Below are positions 1-10,017 of a DNA stretch of 64,000 nucleotides, piece after piece. The notes beneath the pieces are model-generated. The model was not told the origin of the DNA and did not search any database. It saw nothing but the letters and a program-made list of their open reading frames with translations. Source of the DNA: Lysinibacillus boronitolerans JCM 21713 = 10a = NBRC 103108 (GTDB lineage Bacteria; Bacillota; Bacilli; Bacillales_A; Planococcaceae). The translations under genes and the position numbers were made by a program. Numbering within the stretch: position 1 is the first letter of the stretch; each line of letters starts with the position of its first letter. The stretch is taken from assembly GCF_000772935.1 (NCBI RefSeq), contig NZ_JPVR01000059.1, positions 1-64,000 of the forward strand, read 5' to 3'.

Positions 1-1
1 A

Positions 2-1192
2 AACAAAGAAACCAATTATCAAAAAGGTTCTTCTGCAACGGATATTAGTGCATTATACGTCGGGGATCGAGTTAAATTAAGCTTTAAAAATAAAACTTCC
101 TCGGTCATCTCAAAGGTAGCTATCAGTGAAACAGGTACACTAGTAGAAAATTTATATAAAGGTGAGATACAAGCGGTCAATCCTAATGCCAATAAGCTTA
201 CCGTGAAAAATCAACATGCCTTTGTTAACTGGCAATTTGGCTCTCAAACAACAAATGAACTTTCCACTATGCCTTTTACATCCAAAGTACCAATATATGT
301 TGGGAATACGAAAGTCGAGAAAGGTCAGCTGAAAAATTATATAGGTAGCGAAGCATACTATGCGACCGTTAAACAATTTGGTAAGGAAGTAATCGAGAAA
401 ATTGTCGTATTGAAAAATAATGAAAGAACATATTACGAACCAATGCTGTCTGTAGATACAGATTACCAACTATTGAAACTGAAAACAGCAGGAACAATGT
501 ATTTCCATAATGGGACGATTTTAATTCGAAATGGGCGATTAATCGAACCTACTGGTCTTATGGCATATGGTACTGCTTTTGTCGTGGCTGATGGTGCTAC
601 ACGCGATCACTATGCTCAAGTAATACAAGTAACAAGTGATAGTTTTATGTCACCTAATCTTGCTGGTCATGAATTATATTATGGACGCTTATCTCAAGCT
701 GATGGATATGTAATTGAAATTGATGATGCGATGAAGATTGAATCAAATGTTTTCAAAAAAGCAGATCGTACTGTATTGTCAGTTAGTAATTCCACAAAAG
801 CTATGGTAGATGACGGCAATAAAACATATAGTGTCATGCCAGATATTGAACTTTACTTATCAGAGGGTGACTATGGTTATTTCTATGTGAAGAATGGCCA
901 TGTACAAGCTCTTCATATTTTAGACAATGCTAAACCTGTTGCCCCTCTAATGCTCGCAGGGAAGCTACAGTCTGTGAAATCTACGTATCCTGCTGTTATT
1001 AATGTCAAGAGTGTTAGTCAATGGCAAAATGGTCGTTGGTATGAAGCAGGTGAAATGGTTAATATGAATATTGACCAAGCGACACTGATAAAAGCAGGTA
1101 AGGTGATTCAAGCTTCTGACTTACAGCCATCTGATCGTTTAGTTGTATTATCAGATCGATTTGTTAAAGCTCATTTTATTTTGGTAGATTAG
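2..1192 (+). CDS. Putative cell-surface protein, C-terminal part (cut by window edge)
   Basis: The reading frame is open from base 2 with no stop before the TAG at 1190-1192, so the gene starts outside the window. A GTG at 203 is possible but has no good ribosome binding site, and the coding frame runs through it. The visible 396 residues are beta-rich and polar, with repeated short strands, no membrane segment and no catalytic motif I recognise. Two secreted SLH proteins follow on the same strand, so this may be the C-terminal ligand or structural part of another exported S-layer-associated protein. That is inference from context: no SLH module is visible in the part present. Confidence 0.6.
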   Translation, partial: NKETNYQKGSSATDISALYVGDRVKLSFKNKTSSVISKVAISETGTLVENLYKGEIQAVNPNANKLTVKNQHAFVNWQFGSQTTNELSTMPFTSKVPIYVGNTKVEKGQLKNYIGSEAYYATVKQFGKEVIEKIVVLKNNERTYYEPMLSVDTDYQLLKLKTAGTMYFHNGTILIRNGRLIEPTGLMAYGTAFVVADGATRDHYAQVIQVTSDSFMSPNLAGHELYYGRLSQADGYVIEIDDAMKIESNVFKKADRTVLSVSNSTKAMVDDGNKTYSVMPDIELYLSEGDYGYFYVKNGHVQALHILDNAKPVAPLMLAGKLQSVKSTYPAVINVKSVSQWQNGRWYEAGEMVNMNIDQATLIKAGKVIQASDLQPSDRLVVLSDRFVKAHFILVD

Positions 1193-1217
1193 TATGAATA
1201 TGAAACTAAAAAAATTT

Positions 1218-1299
1218 GCGAGTCTTAAGCGAATATATTTCATAAGCTAAAGATGAAAAAGTTACTTTGAATACATTCGCAAGACGAGCAGATTTTTTT
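1218..1299 (+). terminator. Possible terminator, long imperfect hairpin
   Basis: Imperfect arms at about 1218-1234 and 1274-1288 (GCGAAT/ATTCGC and GTCTT/AAGAC pairings with a bulge) are followed by a T-run at 1292-1299. The loop is about 40 nt, so this is a weak call. It would separate the left-edge gene from the SLH gene starting at 1362. Confidence 0.3.
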
Positions 1300-1361
1300 A
1301 GTGATAGTAGAAACAAGCTTCATTATGCACGCAAATGCACAGTGAAAGAGAGGAAAAGCGA

Positions 1362-2807
1362 ATGCAAAAAAAATTATCTAAAGTAATGCTAGTTCTGACT
1401 ATTTTTTTGATTGGAACTACTATTCCGTTCAATGCATCAGCTGCTTCATTAGAAACAACGGGTGCTGTAAAAAACGAGTATACATATGAAGAAGCCGTGT
1501 TCCTGTCTGGGACACCTGTTATTTTTAAAGGGACAAGTAAAGATATTAAAATTGCACAAAAAGAATCAAAAGGTAAATTAACTGAAACGTATAACATGAA
1601 GTTAACTGCAAGCAATGGCGCTACATTGACAAGAAATATTGCCTATGAATCAGATGTAGTGGATTATGCAGTTCTTGGTCAAAAAACATCCAATGGTGAA
1701 GTAAAGAAATACACTGAAAAAATTACAATCGGTGCCATTACTTATACGTTAGTCGATTATCAATTTTCACAAGGAACTGTTACTGATAATCGTGCAGCCT
1801 CTGATTATTACTCAGGAAATATTATTTCTAGAAAAACCTATGCCTTTGAAACAGGAAAAGGAAAGAATGCTGTTCAAAACACAGTAACAATTGAAACAGA
1901 TAGCCGACATGCAGGCTATGAGAACTTCTGGGGTGCGACTGAAACTCAAATCACGGAGTCTGTTTATTCCTATAGTGATGGTAAAACAAGTCATGTGAAA
2001 AATCGTTTATCTACAAGTAAATCACGTGTTTTAAATTATGAGGAAAATCTCGGTAGCTTAGGGAGTTTTGAAGGTGGCTATGCAGTTGTAAGTGAAAAGG
2101 ATGTTATTTCTGAATATACATACGACCTATCTTCAGGACAAAAAGGTACACTTGATTTAGATACAGAGTACATGCCAACAATTGAACGTCTTATCATTCC
2201 TAAATTCAGAGATTTAACAACCCATTACGCGAAAGAAGCAATTGAAAAACTTTATTCTCTAGGTATTTACTCAGATTCAAGTAACTTCTTTTCTCCTAAT
2301 ACACCAATGAAACGTATTGATTTTACGACGGCTATTGGTAAAGCAGTTGATTTACGTGTGTTTGAAGAAAAGAAATCAAAAAAGACACCTACTACAAGTG
2401 TTTTTAAAGACTTGAAGCGTTCTATCAAGGATTACGGCTATATTGAATCAGCGTTAAATAAAGGGATAATTAAAGGTGTTTCAGCTGATTACTTTAAGCC
2501 AGATAATGCGATTAATCGAGCACAGGCTGCAACTATCTTTGTTCGTGCTTTAGGACTTGAAAATAGAGCCCCTGATCCTGGCTACTTAACTAAATTTACA
2601 GATGACAATCAGATTCCAAATTATGCGCGAGATGGCATCTATATTGCAAATGAGCTTGGCCTAATGATTGGTGATTCTGCTGGTCGTTTTAATCCAAATA
2701 AACCGCTAACGCGTGCGGAGGCGTCAGTTGTTCTAGAACGATTCTTGAAATATTTAGAGGATGACTTAAAACAAAACTATCGTGATGACATATTGTTCTT
2801 TAACTAA
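1362..2807 (+). CDS. Secreted protein with three C-terminal SLH domains
   Basis: 481 residues. The chosen ATG at 1362 follows a good AGAGAGGAAA site and is followed directly by a Sec signal peptide (basic start, hydrophobic core about residues 8-25, AxA-type end near NASA-AS). An in-frame ATG at 1335 has no binding site. Residues about 30-275 form an unknown polar beta-rich region. Three SLH modules lie at about 281-330, 346-400 and 411-465, with the family pattern F-D-hydrophobic, an aromatic A-I-x-x-L helix, G-I/L-I and a final R-A/x-E/Q-A/x-hydrophobic helix. SLH modules bind pyruvylated secondary cell-wall polymer, so the protein should sit in the S-layer or wall. It is 18 nt upstream of the next SLH gene and probably co-transcribed with it. 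Confidence 0.85.
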   Translation: MQKKLSKVMLVLTIFLIGTTIPFNASAASLETTGAVKNEYTYEEAVFLSGTPVIFKGTSKDIKIAQKESKGKLTETYNMKLTASNGATLTRNIAYESDVVDYAVLGQKTSNGEVKKYTEKITIGAITYTLVDYQFSQGTVTDNRAASDYYSGNIISRKTYAFETGKGKNAVQNTVTIETDSRHAGYENFWGATETQITESVYSYSDGKTSHVKNRLSTSKSRVLNYEENLGSLGSFEGGYAVVSEKDVISEYTYDLSSGQKGTLDLDTEYMPTIERLIIPKFRDLTTHYAKEAIEKLYSLGIYSDSSNFFSPNTPMKRIDFTTAIGKAVDLRVFEEKKSKKTPTTSVFKDLKRSIKDYGYIESALNKGIIKGVSADYFKPDNAINRAQAATIFVRALGLENRAPDPGYLTKFTDDNQIPNYARDGIYIANELGLMIGDSAGRFNPNKPLTRAEASVVLERFLKYLEDDLKQNYRDDILFFN

Positions 2808-2825
2808 AGAAAGGATGGAACAAAA

Positions 2826-5744
2826 ATGACCTATGTAAAAAAAGCATTGCTTGCTATGCTTTGCTTCATGCTTCTACTGATGACAGCGACACCTACTGTC
2901 ACGCAAGCAGCTACAACAATTAGAGATGTTCCAACAAATAGCAATAATTATAAAGCTATTTCCTGGGCGGTGGATAATGATCTCATGTCCTTAAATAGCG
3001 CAAATAATTTTTTACCAAATGATCAAGTGACAGATCGCGATCTTGTACTAATGTTTGCCAAGCTAGATCGTAACTATGCGTTATCTTATGTTGATAGTGT
3101 TGCTTATAATTTCTATAGTGATTTTTATTTACCATTTAATGGTACACATGTGAATACGAATCGAACAAAAGCTGTAACACGTGGCCAATTTGCCCGAATT
3201 TACGCTGCTTTTAAAGGCTTAGATTTAGATGAGCCACAGGCAGTGCAATATTTATATTCAAATGATTTATCTACAAGTTCTACAGACAAAAAGACATTTG
3301 CTAGCTTCAATCCATCTACAAAATTAACACGTGGTGATGTTGCTGTATTTTTATATCGTGCTGTTCAAAATAGCACTTTCGCAGTACAAGGATTAAAACG
3401 TAGTCCAGCTGGTCGTGATAATGATAGCATTACGTTACCTCCTGGTTTTATGGGTTCAAGTAGTGCTGATTTTGAAGAGCCAAAGGATAATTCCAATGAT
3501 TTTACTGGACCCAATAATGTAAATAATGCATTGCAAAGTATTGTGGTGGAAAAGCCTGATTTAATTGCAAATAACGTTGATACAACACTTGTTACGGTGT
3601 CTTTAAAGGCTTGTAATGGTGACCCTATCGCAGATGATAAATCCTATTCATTCCGCGTGAAAGCATCCTACGGAAATATTGTTGATACTGCAGGTGAAGC
3701 AGTTGATATTGTTCAATCGGATGGTTCAACTGTATCCGCTATCGTTGTAGCACCAAAATTAACTAAATCAGTACGTGATACCATAACTTTTGAGCTAATT
3801 AATAATACAGACCCAGCAATGAAGTGTCTTGTTGGAGAGAAGCTAAATGCAGAAGTACGTTATGCACCACAGCCTGAATTGCGTATTGATTACCAAGTAT
3901 ACGACCCAGGAAATACAGAAGATAATGGCAGTGTGATACCTGAATTTCCGAAAAGTGAAGATATTCCAGAGTTCTTTACGCAAAACTTAATTGATGTCTA
4001 TAGCCCAGTTCCTTTAGACCCCAATTCAGATAAAAAATTATTTAGTATTGGGCAGCAAACAAATGTGAAGGACGTTTTAGGGAATGTGCAAAACATTTAT
4101 TTACGTTACGGTGGATCTGATCCTAAATATCCGGCTTTAGGTTATGAAAATGCTATTCTTCAATTTGAAAACTATAATATTTCTGTTTACTTATTTGAAG
4201 AACTTTTAAAGACACGTTTTGAAAACTCTGTTACAACGCCAGCTAAAACAGAAATTATGTATTTAATTGCTGACGATGGTCGTCCTATTTATCGCGTTCA
4301 AGGTATTGACGATGATATTGCCTCACAGGTAGAAAACATTAATCCAGTCGGCGCCATTATTCAGCTTATGAAAGAATTGCCTGACGAAAAGGATTTAACA
4401 TTAGAGCATTATGATAGTGTGATGAAGATTTATTCGATTTTCACAAACTTAAGTAACTATGATCGTACGGTATTATTAAAATACCAAGGTGGTAAATTAC
4501 TTGGACAAGTAGAGGCCTTTAAAAAACGAGTAGAGGCTCTAAAAGAAAGTGCTGAGGCGGCATCAAGACCATCAGGAAAAGATCGTTATACAAAAGTAAT
4601 GGTGACTTTAGTGCGTCCTGGTGGAGAGCCTATTACAGATTATCAAGGGACAGTCAAAATTAAGTATGACGGAGTAGAAAAAACAGCTTCATTCATTACG
4701 AACACTTCAGATCCATTAAATAACACAGGAAATCCAGGTACTGCCGTAGCCTACTTTGATTCCGTTATTTATGGAAAATCTAAAGTGGAAGCAATACTCG
4801 TCAATCCAATAGATCCTCGCTATGCAACATCCTTGAAGGGTTTAAAAGATAAAACAGTGACGAAAGATATTTTTACGAATCCATACTTCAGTAAAAACTC
4901 TTGTTCTTTAGCAACAGAAATTGCCTATGTAGTAGATTATTCTTCTTCCATGAAGGCAGTTGATCCAACAAACTATCGTGGAAAGAAAATGATTGAACTA
5001 ATTAATCAATTAAAGGCTAAAAATAACATAGTCATTGAAACGAATACAAAAGCAACAATACTTGGAGAAGGCACTACAGAAAATGTGTTGAAAAAAGATC
5101 TTTATAAAGCATCGAAAGAAAAGGGTGCAACCGATATTTTTGCAGGCATTGATATTGCTTTAACAAAATTCTCGAATGATTCGAAAACATCCAAAGCGAT
5201 TGTCGTTGTATCTGATGGAAAAACTAGTAAATCAAAAATGACAAAAGTTATAAATGAAGCGAAAAAACAAGGCGTCAAGGTATACACAGTAAGTATGGGC
5301 AAGAAATCACAAGTAAATGACGCCACTTTAATGCAATTATCTTCAGAAACAGGCGGAACGTACTTCCATGCGATTGATAATTTACAATTGCATCAAGTCT
5401 TCCAGAAGCTAATTGATACAATTTTATGTAAAACGTCCGCTTCAAGCTGTATCAATCCGGAAGATTTATTTGAAGAAACAAGTGTTTCACTACGAAAAGG
5501 TTATATTACAATGAGCGCTCGTGTTGATAGTAACTGCCCAAATGTTGCAAAGATGAATGTACGTTTTAATTCCATCAGTGGAGATGTCCAATTTGATTTG
5601 CAAAAGCGTAGTGATCAAGTTTATATGTTAACGAAAACTGTTCAAACTATGCAGGACTTTAAAGTCAATGATGAGATTGAGTTTATAGCATACGATAAAG
5701 ATGGAAATATAATTGCAATAAAGACTGTTACAATAACAAATTAA
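2826..5744 (+). CDS. Secreted SLH and von Willebrand factor A domain protein
   Basis: 972 residues, ATG after AAGGATGG. Signal peptide at residues 1-30. N-terminal SLH-like modules span about 31-200 (the first and third are recognisable by their L-T-R-G-D-V type ends). Then comes an Ig/invasin-like region (about 225-345), and a long mixed region with an extended second beta domain. A vWA domain lies at about 697-865. Its MIDAS is recognisable: D-Y-S-S-S-M (DxSxS), a G-A-T-D-I segment and V-V-S-D-G-K-T. A C-terminal beta domain contains paired cysteines (around C-K-T and S-S-C). vWA domains with an intact MIDAS bind ligands through a metal ion, so an adhesin or wall-linked binding role is likely. 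The ligand is unknown. Probably in an operon with the preceding SLH gene. Confidence 0.85.
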   Translation: MTYVKKALLAMLCFMLLLMTATPTVTQAATTIRDVPTNSNNYKAISWAVDNDLMSLNSANNFLPNDQVTDRDLVLMFAKLDRNYALSYVDSVAYNFYSDFYLPFNGTHVNTNRTKAVTRGQFARIYAAFKGLDLDEPQAVQYLYSNDLSTSSTDKKTFASFNPSTKLTRGDVAVFLYRAVQNSTFAVQGLKRSPAGRDNDSITLPPGFMGSSSADFEEPKDNSNDFTGPNNVNNALQSIVVEKPDLIANNVDTTLVTVSLKACNGDPIADDKSYSFRVKASYGNIVDTAGEAVDIVQSDGSTVSAIVVAPKLTKSVRDTITFELINNTDPAMKCLVGEKLNAEVRYAPQPELRIDYQVYDPGNTEDNGSVIPEFPKSEDIPEFFTQNLIDVYSPVPLDPNSDKKLFSIGQQTNVKDVLGNVQNIYLRYGGSDPKYPALGYENAILQFENYNISVYLFEELLKTRFENSVTTPAKTEIMYLIADDGRPIYRVQGIDDDIASQVENINPVGAIIQLMKELPDEKDLTLEHYDSVMKIYSIFTNLSNYDRTVLLKYQGGKLLGQVEAFKKRVEALKESAEAASRPSGKDRYTKVMVTLVRPGGEPITDYQGTVKIKYDGVEKTASFITNTSDPLNNTGNPGTAVAYFDSVIYGKSKVEAILVNPIDPRYATSLKGLKDKTVTKDIFTNPYFSKNSCSLATEIAYVVDYSSSMKAVDPTNYRGKKMIELINQLKAKNNIVIETNTKATILGEGTTENVLKKDLYKASKEKGATDIFAGIDIALTKFSNDSKTSKAIVVVSDGKTSKSKMTKVINEAKKQGVKVYTVSMGKKSQVNDATLMQLSSETGGTYFHAIDNLQLHQVFQKLIDTILCKTSASSCINPEDLFEETSVSLRKGYITMSARVDSNCPNVAKMNVRFNSISGDVQFDLQKRSDQVYMLTKTVQTMQDFKVNDEIEFIAYDKDGNIIAIKTVTITN

Positions 5745-5748
5745 TGAG

Positions 5749-5780
5749 AAAACTGCCTCCGATTGTGGGGCAGTTTTTTA
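5749..5780 (+). terminator. Rho-independent terminator of the SLH operon
   Basis: AAACTGCC (5750-5757) pairs with GGCAGTTT (5769-5776), followed by a T-run. It lies 5 nt after the SLH/vWA stop codon. Confidence 0.9.
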
Positions 5781-5874
5781 ATTTGAAACAACACGTATAA
5801 TTTGTTACACTTAGTTTATAATAATTCTAATGTAGATGACGAATTGCAGTTCTTCATGACATGTTCACAAATTA

Positions 5875-5905
5875 TTGATGAACTATTGTCGAACTGTGCT
5901 ATAAT
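5875..5905 (+). promoter_or_regulatory. Probable SigA promoter of hemA
   Basis: Extended -10 TGC-TATAAT (TG at 5897-5898, TATAAT at 5900-5905). A weak -35 TTGATG sits at 5875-5880, a 19-bp spacer. The extended -10 probably compensates. Transcription would start about 35 nt upstream of hemA. Confidence 0.6.
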
Positions 5906-5940
5906 GAGATTTGTGAATTAGAACGTGTGAGGTGTTATTC

Positions 5941-7305
5941 ATGCATACCATCGTAGTAGGCTTGAATTATAAAACAGCGCCTGTTGAAATACGTGAGAAG
6001 TTATCATTCATTGAGAGTGAACTGCCACAAGCAATGGAAGCGCTGCAAAAGCAAAAAAGTATATTAGAAAACGTAATTGTTTCGACATGTAATCGTACAG
6101 AAATATATGCTGTTGTGGATCAATTGCATACTGGACGTCATTTTGTGAAACAATTTTTAGCCAACTGGTTTGATTTGCCTGTGGAGACATTTTCTTCATA
6201 TTTAACGATTCGTGAAGAGGATGAGGCAATCGAACATTTATTTAAAGTGACAGCTGGAATCGATTCAATGGTTCTAGGTGAAACACAAATTTTAGGGCAA
6301 GTAAAAAAAAGCTTTTTAAGTGGACAAGAGATTGGTACAACAGGAACGGTATACAATCAGCTATTTAAACAAGCAGTAACATTTGCAAAGCGTGCTCATA
6401 ATGAAACAGCAATCGGTGAGAATGCGGTATCTGTTTCCTATGCTGCCGTAGAATTAGCAAAGAAAATTTTTGGCTCATTACAACGCAAGCATGTAGCTAT
6501 TTTAGGTGCAGGGAAAATGGGGGAACTTGCGATTGAAAACCTTTACGGTAGTGGTGTAGGGAAAGTTACTGTCATTAACCGTACATTTGAAAAAGCAGAA
6601 AGCTTAGCGGCTAAATTCCATGGTGAAGCTAAATCAATGAAGGAATTACAATGTTCTTTGCTAGAAGCGGACATTTTAATTACTTCAACAGGTGCAACAG
6701 ATTATGTTATTGATTACGAGCTAATGCAATTCGTGGAACGTTTACGAAAAGGAAAACCATTATTCATGGTAGATATAGCGGTTCCTCGTGATATTGATCC
6801 ACGAGTTGGCGACCTATCAAATGTTTTTCTATATGATATCGATGATTTACAAGGTATTGTCGAAGCGAATTTAGCAGAGCGTGAACGTGCTGCTGCTGAT
6901 ATAACTGATATGATTGGCAAAGAAGTTGTGCAATTTAAAGACTGGGTAGCAACGCTTGGGGTAGTGCCAGTCATCTCAGCATTACGTAAAAAAGCAAATC
7001 GTATCCAAGAAGAGACAATGACAAGTATCGAAAATAAAATGCCTGATTTAACGGAACGTGAACGTAAAATTTTAAGTAAACATACAAAATCTATTATCAA
7101 TCAATTGTTAAAGGAGCCAATCTTACAAGCTAAAGAAATGGCTAATTCTCCAAAAGCAAATGAACAGTTACGTTTATTCCAACAAATTTTTGGTATAGAG
7201 GATGCTGTGGAAGCTGAAGTTCATGAGATGACAAAGCAAGAGCTTGAGCGCAAAGAACGCTCACAGGTATCTCAGACTTCTACTGAACCAAAGTACTCTT
7301 TCTAA
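5941..7305 (+). CDS. hemA: Glutamyl-tRNA reductase
   Basis: 454 residues, the usual size. HemA reduces glutamyl-tRNA(Glu) to glutamate-1-semialdehyde with NADPH, the first committed step of the C5 haem pathway. The thioester-forming cysteine is Cys50 in the S-T-C-N-R-T-E motif. A catalytic-domain block G-I-D-S-M-V-L-G-E-x-Q-I follows. The NADPH-binding G-A-G-K-M-G motif lies near residue 186, and the C-terminal dimerisation helices are present. I chose ATG 5941 over an in-frame GTG at 5932 because GTGAGGTG sits at the right distance from it and the family starts M-H-x-V-V-G. First gene of the hem cluster, but separated from hemX by a strong terminator. Confidence 0.97.
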   Translation: MHTIVVGLNYKTAPVEIREKLSFIESELPQAMEALQKQKSILENVIVSTCNRTEIYAVVDQLHTGRHFVKQFLANWFDLPVETFSSYLTIREEDEAIEHLFKVTAGIDSMVLGETQILGQVKKSFLSGQEIGTTGTVYNQLFKQAVTFAKRAHNETAIGENAVSVSYAAVELAKKIFGSLQRKHVAILGAGKMGELAIENLYGSGVGKVTVINRTFEKAESLAAKFHGEAKSMKELQCSLLEADILITSTGATDYVIDYELMQFVERLRKGKPLFMVDIAVPRDIDPRVGDLSNVFLYDIDDLQGIVEANLAERERAAADITDMIGKEVVQFKDWVATLGVVPVISALRKKANRIQEETMTSIENKMPDLTERERKILSKHTKSIINQLLKEPILQAKEMANSPKANEQLRLFQQIFGIEDAVEAEVHEMTKQELERKERSQVSQTSTEPKYSF

Positions 7306-7388
7306 ATTATCTATTGCGCTCATATAGATAGCCATGGTTGTACAGAGGTATTGTGCGCAATTGGATTTTCTACTGATATTACACGAGG

Positions 7389-7436
7389 CGTTTTCGTATC
7401 TGTATGGTAAACTAAGGATACGAAAACGTTTTTTTG
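7389..7436 (+). terminator. Strong hairpin terminator or attenuator between hemA and hemX
   Basis: CGTTTTCGTATC (7389-7400) pairs perfectly with GATACGAAAACG (7417-7428), followed by seven T. A second inverted repeat lies just upstream (ATTGCGC at 7313-7319 with GCGCAAT at 7355-7361). The hairpin divides what is usually one hemAXCDBL operon, so it may set the ratio of hemA to the downstream genes or be a regulated attenuator. Confidence 0.85.
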
Positions 7437-7487
7437 TTTTCTATATTAGAATAGTTTATTAATTTCGCGACAAAGAAGGGATGTCTA

Positions 7488-8315
7488 TTGGCTGATTTGA
7501 CCATGACGAGGCTCTATGAAGTGATGATCGTCTTGTATGCGATCAGTCTAGTTTTTTACTTTACTGATTATTTTTATAAGCAAGTACGTGCAAGGCGCAT
7601 TGCTTTTTGGCTTGTTTCATTTGTATGGATGATTCAAAGTGCCATTATCATTTTAACGTTTGTGGAAACGAAGCGTTTTCCGATTTTATCCTTGTCTGAG
7701 GGAATACTTTTTTATTCCTGGTTACTTGTGACGTTATCCATTATCCTTCATTGCATAGCAAGGGTGGATTTACCTGTGTTTATTATTAATATACTAGGAT
7801 TTTTGTTCGCTAGTATATTTACTTTTATGCCGAAACGTCCTACAGGAGCTGTCGGGGATACTTTAATTTCGGAGTTGCTTTTTATTCATATATCATTTGC
7901 AATACTGTCTTATGCAGCATTTACTTTAACATTTGTGTTTGCCATTTTGTATCTCGTGCTATATCGTTTGCTGAAAAAGAAAAAATGGTCGCATTTATGG
8001 ACTAGGTTGCCTTCCTTGCAGCAGACAAGTAGCTGGATGAATATTTCTTTTTTTATTGGGATTCCGATGTTATTTATAAGTTTAATATTAGGCTTTGAAT
8101 GGGCACTATTAACATTAGAGAGTCTTTCGATTTTCGATGCGAAAATCATAGGGTCCTTCATTATTTTAATTTTGTATTGTTTTATCTTATATGTGAATCG
8201 CAAAAGCAAGCTGACAGGTACAACTTATGCATGGGTACATATTTATGCCTATCTATTAGTTGTTGTGAACTTCTTCCTAGGAAGTAGTTTATCGCGATTC
8301 CATTTATGGTATTAG
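7488..8315 (+). CDS. hemX: HemX-type membrane protein (cytochrome c assembly family)
   Basis: 275 residues, almost entirely hydrophobic with about eight membrane segments, of the CcmC/HemX assembly family. In Bacillus, HemX is an integral membrane protein that lowers the steady-state level of HemA and is not itself a pathway enzyme. The start is a TTG at 7488, seven bases after AAGAAGGG. The ATG at 7481 hits a stop at once. The gene is 18 nt upstream of hemC and heads the hemXCDBL run after the internal terminator. No obvious strong promoter is visible in the 50 nt between that terminator and this gene. Confidence 0.9.
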   Translation: MADLTMTRLYEVMIVLYAISLVFYFTDYFYKQVRARRIAFWLVSFVWMIQSAIIILTFVETKRFPILSLSEGILFYSWLLVTLSIILHCIARVDLPVFIINILGFLFASIFTFMPKRPTGAVGDTLISELLFIHISFAILSYAAFTLTFVFAILYLVLYRLLKKKKWSHLWTRLPSLQQTSSWMNISFFIGIPMLFISLILGFEWALLTLESLSIFDAKIIGSFIILILYCFILYVNRKSKLTGTTYAWVHIYAYLLVVVNFFLGSSLSRFHLWY

Positions 8316-8333
8316 AAGAAAGGTTGGAGACTG

Positions 8334-9266
8334 TTGAGAAAAATTATTGTAGGTTCTAGGAGAAGTAAGCTAGCGCTAACGCAAACAAATTGGTTTATTA
8401 ATGAATTAAAAGCGGCTGGTGTACCATTCGAATTTGAAGTAAAAGAGATTGTAACCAAAGGTGACCAAATATTAGATGTTCAGCTTTCAAAAGTAGGTGG
8501 GAAAGGGTTGTTTGTGAAAGAAATTGAACAAGCCCTTTACGATAAAGAAATTGACTTTGCTGTTCATTCTATGAAAGATATGCCTGCTGTATTGCCAGAT
8601 GGGCTAGTGATTGGTTGTATTCCACCACGTGAAGATGCGCGTGACGCATTTATTTCGAAAGGGCATGTTAAATTTGCTGACCTTCCTGCAGGAGCAGTCG
8701 TTGGTACAAGTTCTTTACGTCGTAGTGCACAGCTTTTAACAGTACGTCCTGACATCGAAATTAAATGGATTCGTGGAAATGTTGACACACGTTTAGCGAA
8801 GCTTGAAACAGAAGAATACGATGCTATTATTTTAGCTGCAGCTGGTTTGAAACGCCTTGGTTGGAGTGATGATGTAGTCACTGAATTTTTACCTGTAGAA
8901 CATTGTCTGCCAGCTGTAGCACAAGGCTCTCTAGGCATCGAATGTCGTGCCGATGATGCGGAGCTTTTAGCCGAATTAGGTAAGCTGACTGATTCATTTA
9001 CATGGCAAGAAGCACATGCAGAACGTGCATTTTTGGCAGCAATGGATGGTGGTTGTCAAGTACCAATCGCAGGGTATGCTACTTCAAATGGGGAAGAAAT
9101 TACATTAACAGGCCTTGTTGCTGCTCCAGACGCATCTGTTGTATATAAGGAAACAGTAGTTGGCACAGATGCACAAAAAATTGGAGAAGAGCTAGCTGCA
9201 ATTTTAACAGAACAAGGTGCTTTCGATTTAATTCAGCGTGTAAAGGCAGAACAAGATGCCAAGTAA
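8334..9266 (+). CDS. hemC: Hydroxymethylbilane synthase (porphobilinogen deaminase)
   Basis: 310 residues. HemC polymerises four porphobilinogen molecules into hydroxymethylbilane. The dipyrromethane cofactor cysteine is Cys241 in the motif D-G-G-C-Q-V-P-I. The substrate and cofactor-binding blocks are intact ([33 protein letters not shown]). TTG start after GAAAGGTTGGAGA. The 3' end overlaps hemD by 11 nt, so the two are translationally coupled. Confidence 0.97.
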   Translation: MRKIIVGSRRSKLALTQTNWFINELKAAGVPFEFEVKEIVTKGDQILDVQLSKVGGKGLFVKEIEQALYDKEIDFAVHSMKDMPAVLPDGLVIGCIPPREDARDAFISKGHVKFADLPAGAVVGTSSLRRSAQLLTVRPDIEIKWIRGNVDTRLAKLETEEYDAIILAAAGLKRLGWSDDVVTEFLPVEHCLPAVAQGSLGIECRADDAELLAELGKLTDSFTWQEAHAERAFLAAMDGGCQVPIAGYATSNGEEITLTGLVAAPDASVVYKETVVGTDAQKIGEELAAILTEQGAFDLIQRVKAEQDAK

Positions 9267-10017
9267 TTTACCTCTAAAGGGTAAAACCATACTTTTAACA
9301 GGCACATCTAAGACAACAACCATTGTCGAAAACATAACATCTTTAGGTGGCCATGCCATCATAGCCCCATTAATTGAAACTTGCGAACGATTAGATAGTA
9401 AGGATGCTGAACTATTGAATCACGCGAAGCAATATGATTGGTTGATTTTTACTAGTCAAAATGCTGTAGAAGCTTTTGCTAGTAAAATGCTTCGACATCA
9501 ATTGAATGCGGATCACTTCCAAGGAAAAATAGCTTCCATTGGCACAAAAACAACGACAGCATTAGAAAATTTAGGATTTCAAGTAAGCTTTATGCCTTCC
9601 GTATTTAGTGCTGATATTTTCGTTAAAGAATTTCCAAGCGTAGCGGGTAATCATCCGAGATGTCTGTTTATTCGAGGCGAAAAGGCGAAAAGTACGCTGA
9701 AGGATGGACTGCCTTTTGAGTTAAAAGAATGGACAGTCTATGAAACAATAGAACGACATGATCAAACATCTGTTATTGTCAATTGCATCCAGCAACATCA
9801 AAATGTCACAGTGATTTTTGCTAGTCCTTCAGCAGTTGACGTGTATGCAAGGGATGTTGTGCCACATATCGGCTGGCATGCAGCTCGCATTGCAGCCATC
9901 GGCCATATTACGGAAGCGGCTCTTGAACAATACGGTGCTATTGTGGATATTATGCCAAGTGTTTATACAATGCAAGCAGTCATCGAAGAAATTATGAAAG
10001 TAGGGGACAAATCATGA
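9256..10017 (+). CDS. hemD: Uroporphyrinogen-III synthase
   Basis: 253 residues. HemD cyclises hydroxymethylbilane with inversion of ring D to uroporphyrinogen III. The family is poorly conserved in sequence. It is recognised here by the two-lobed fold pattern (I-F-T-S-Q-N-A-V near residue 72, V-I-F-A-S-P-S-A-V near 185, I-A-A-I-G-H-I-T near 213) and by its place between hemC and hemB. The start ATG lies inside the end of hemC, and its TGA overlaps the hemB ATG (ATGA). Confidence 0.92.
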   Translation: MPSNLPLKGKTILLTGTSKTTTIVENITSLGGHAIIAPLIETCERLDSKDAELLNHAKQYDWLIFTSQNAVEAFASKMLRHQLNADHFQGKIASIGTKTTTALENLGFQVSFMPSVFSADIFVKEFPSVAGNHPRCLFIRGEKAKSTLKDGLPFELKEWTVYETIERHDQTSVIVNCIQQHQNVTVIFASPSAVDVYARDVVPHIGWHAARIAAIGHITEAALEQYGAIVDIMPSVYTMQAVIEEIMKVGDKS

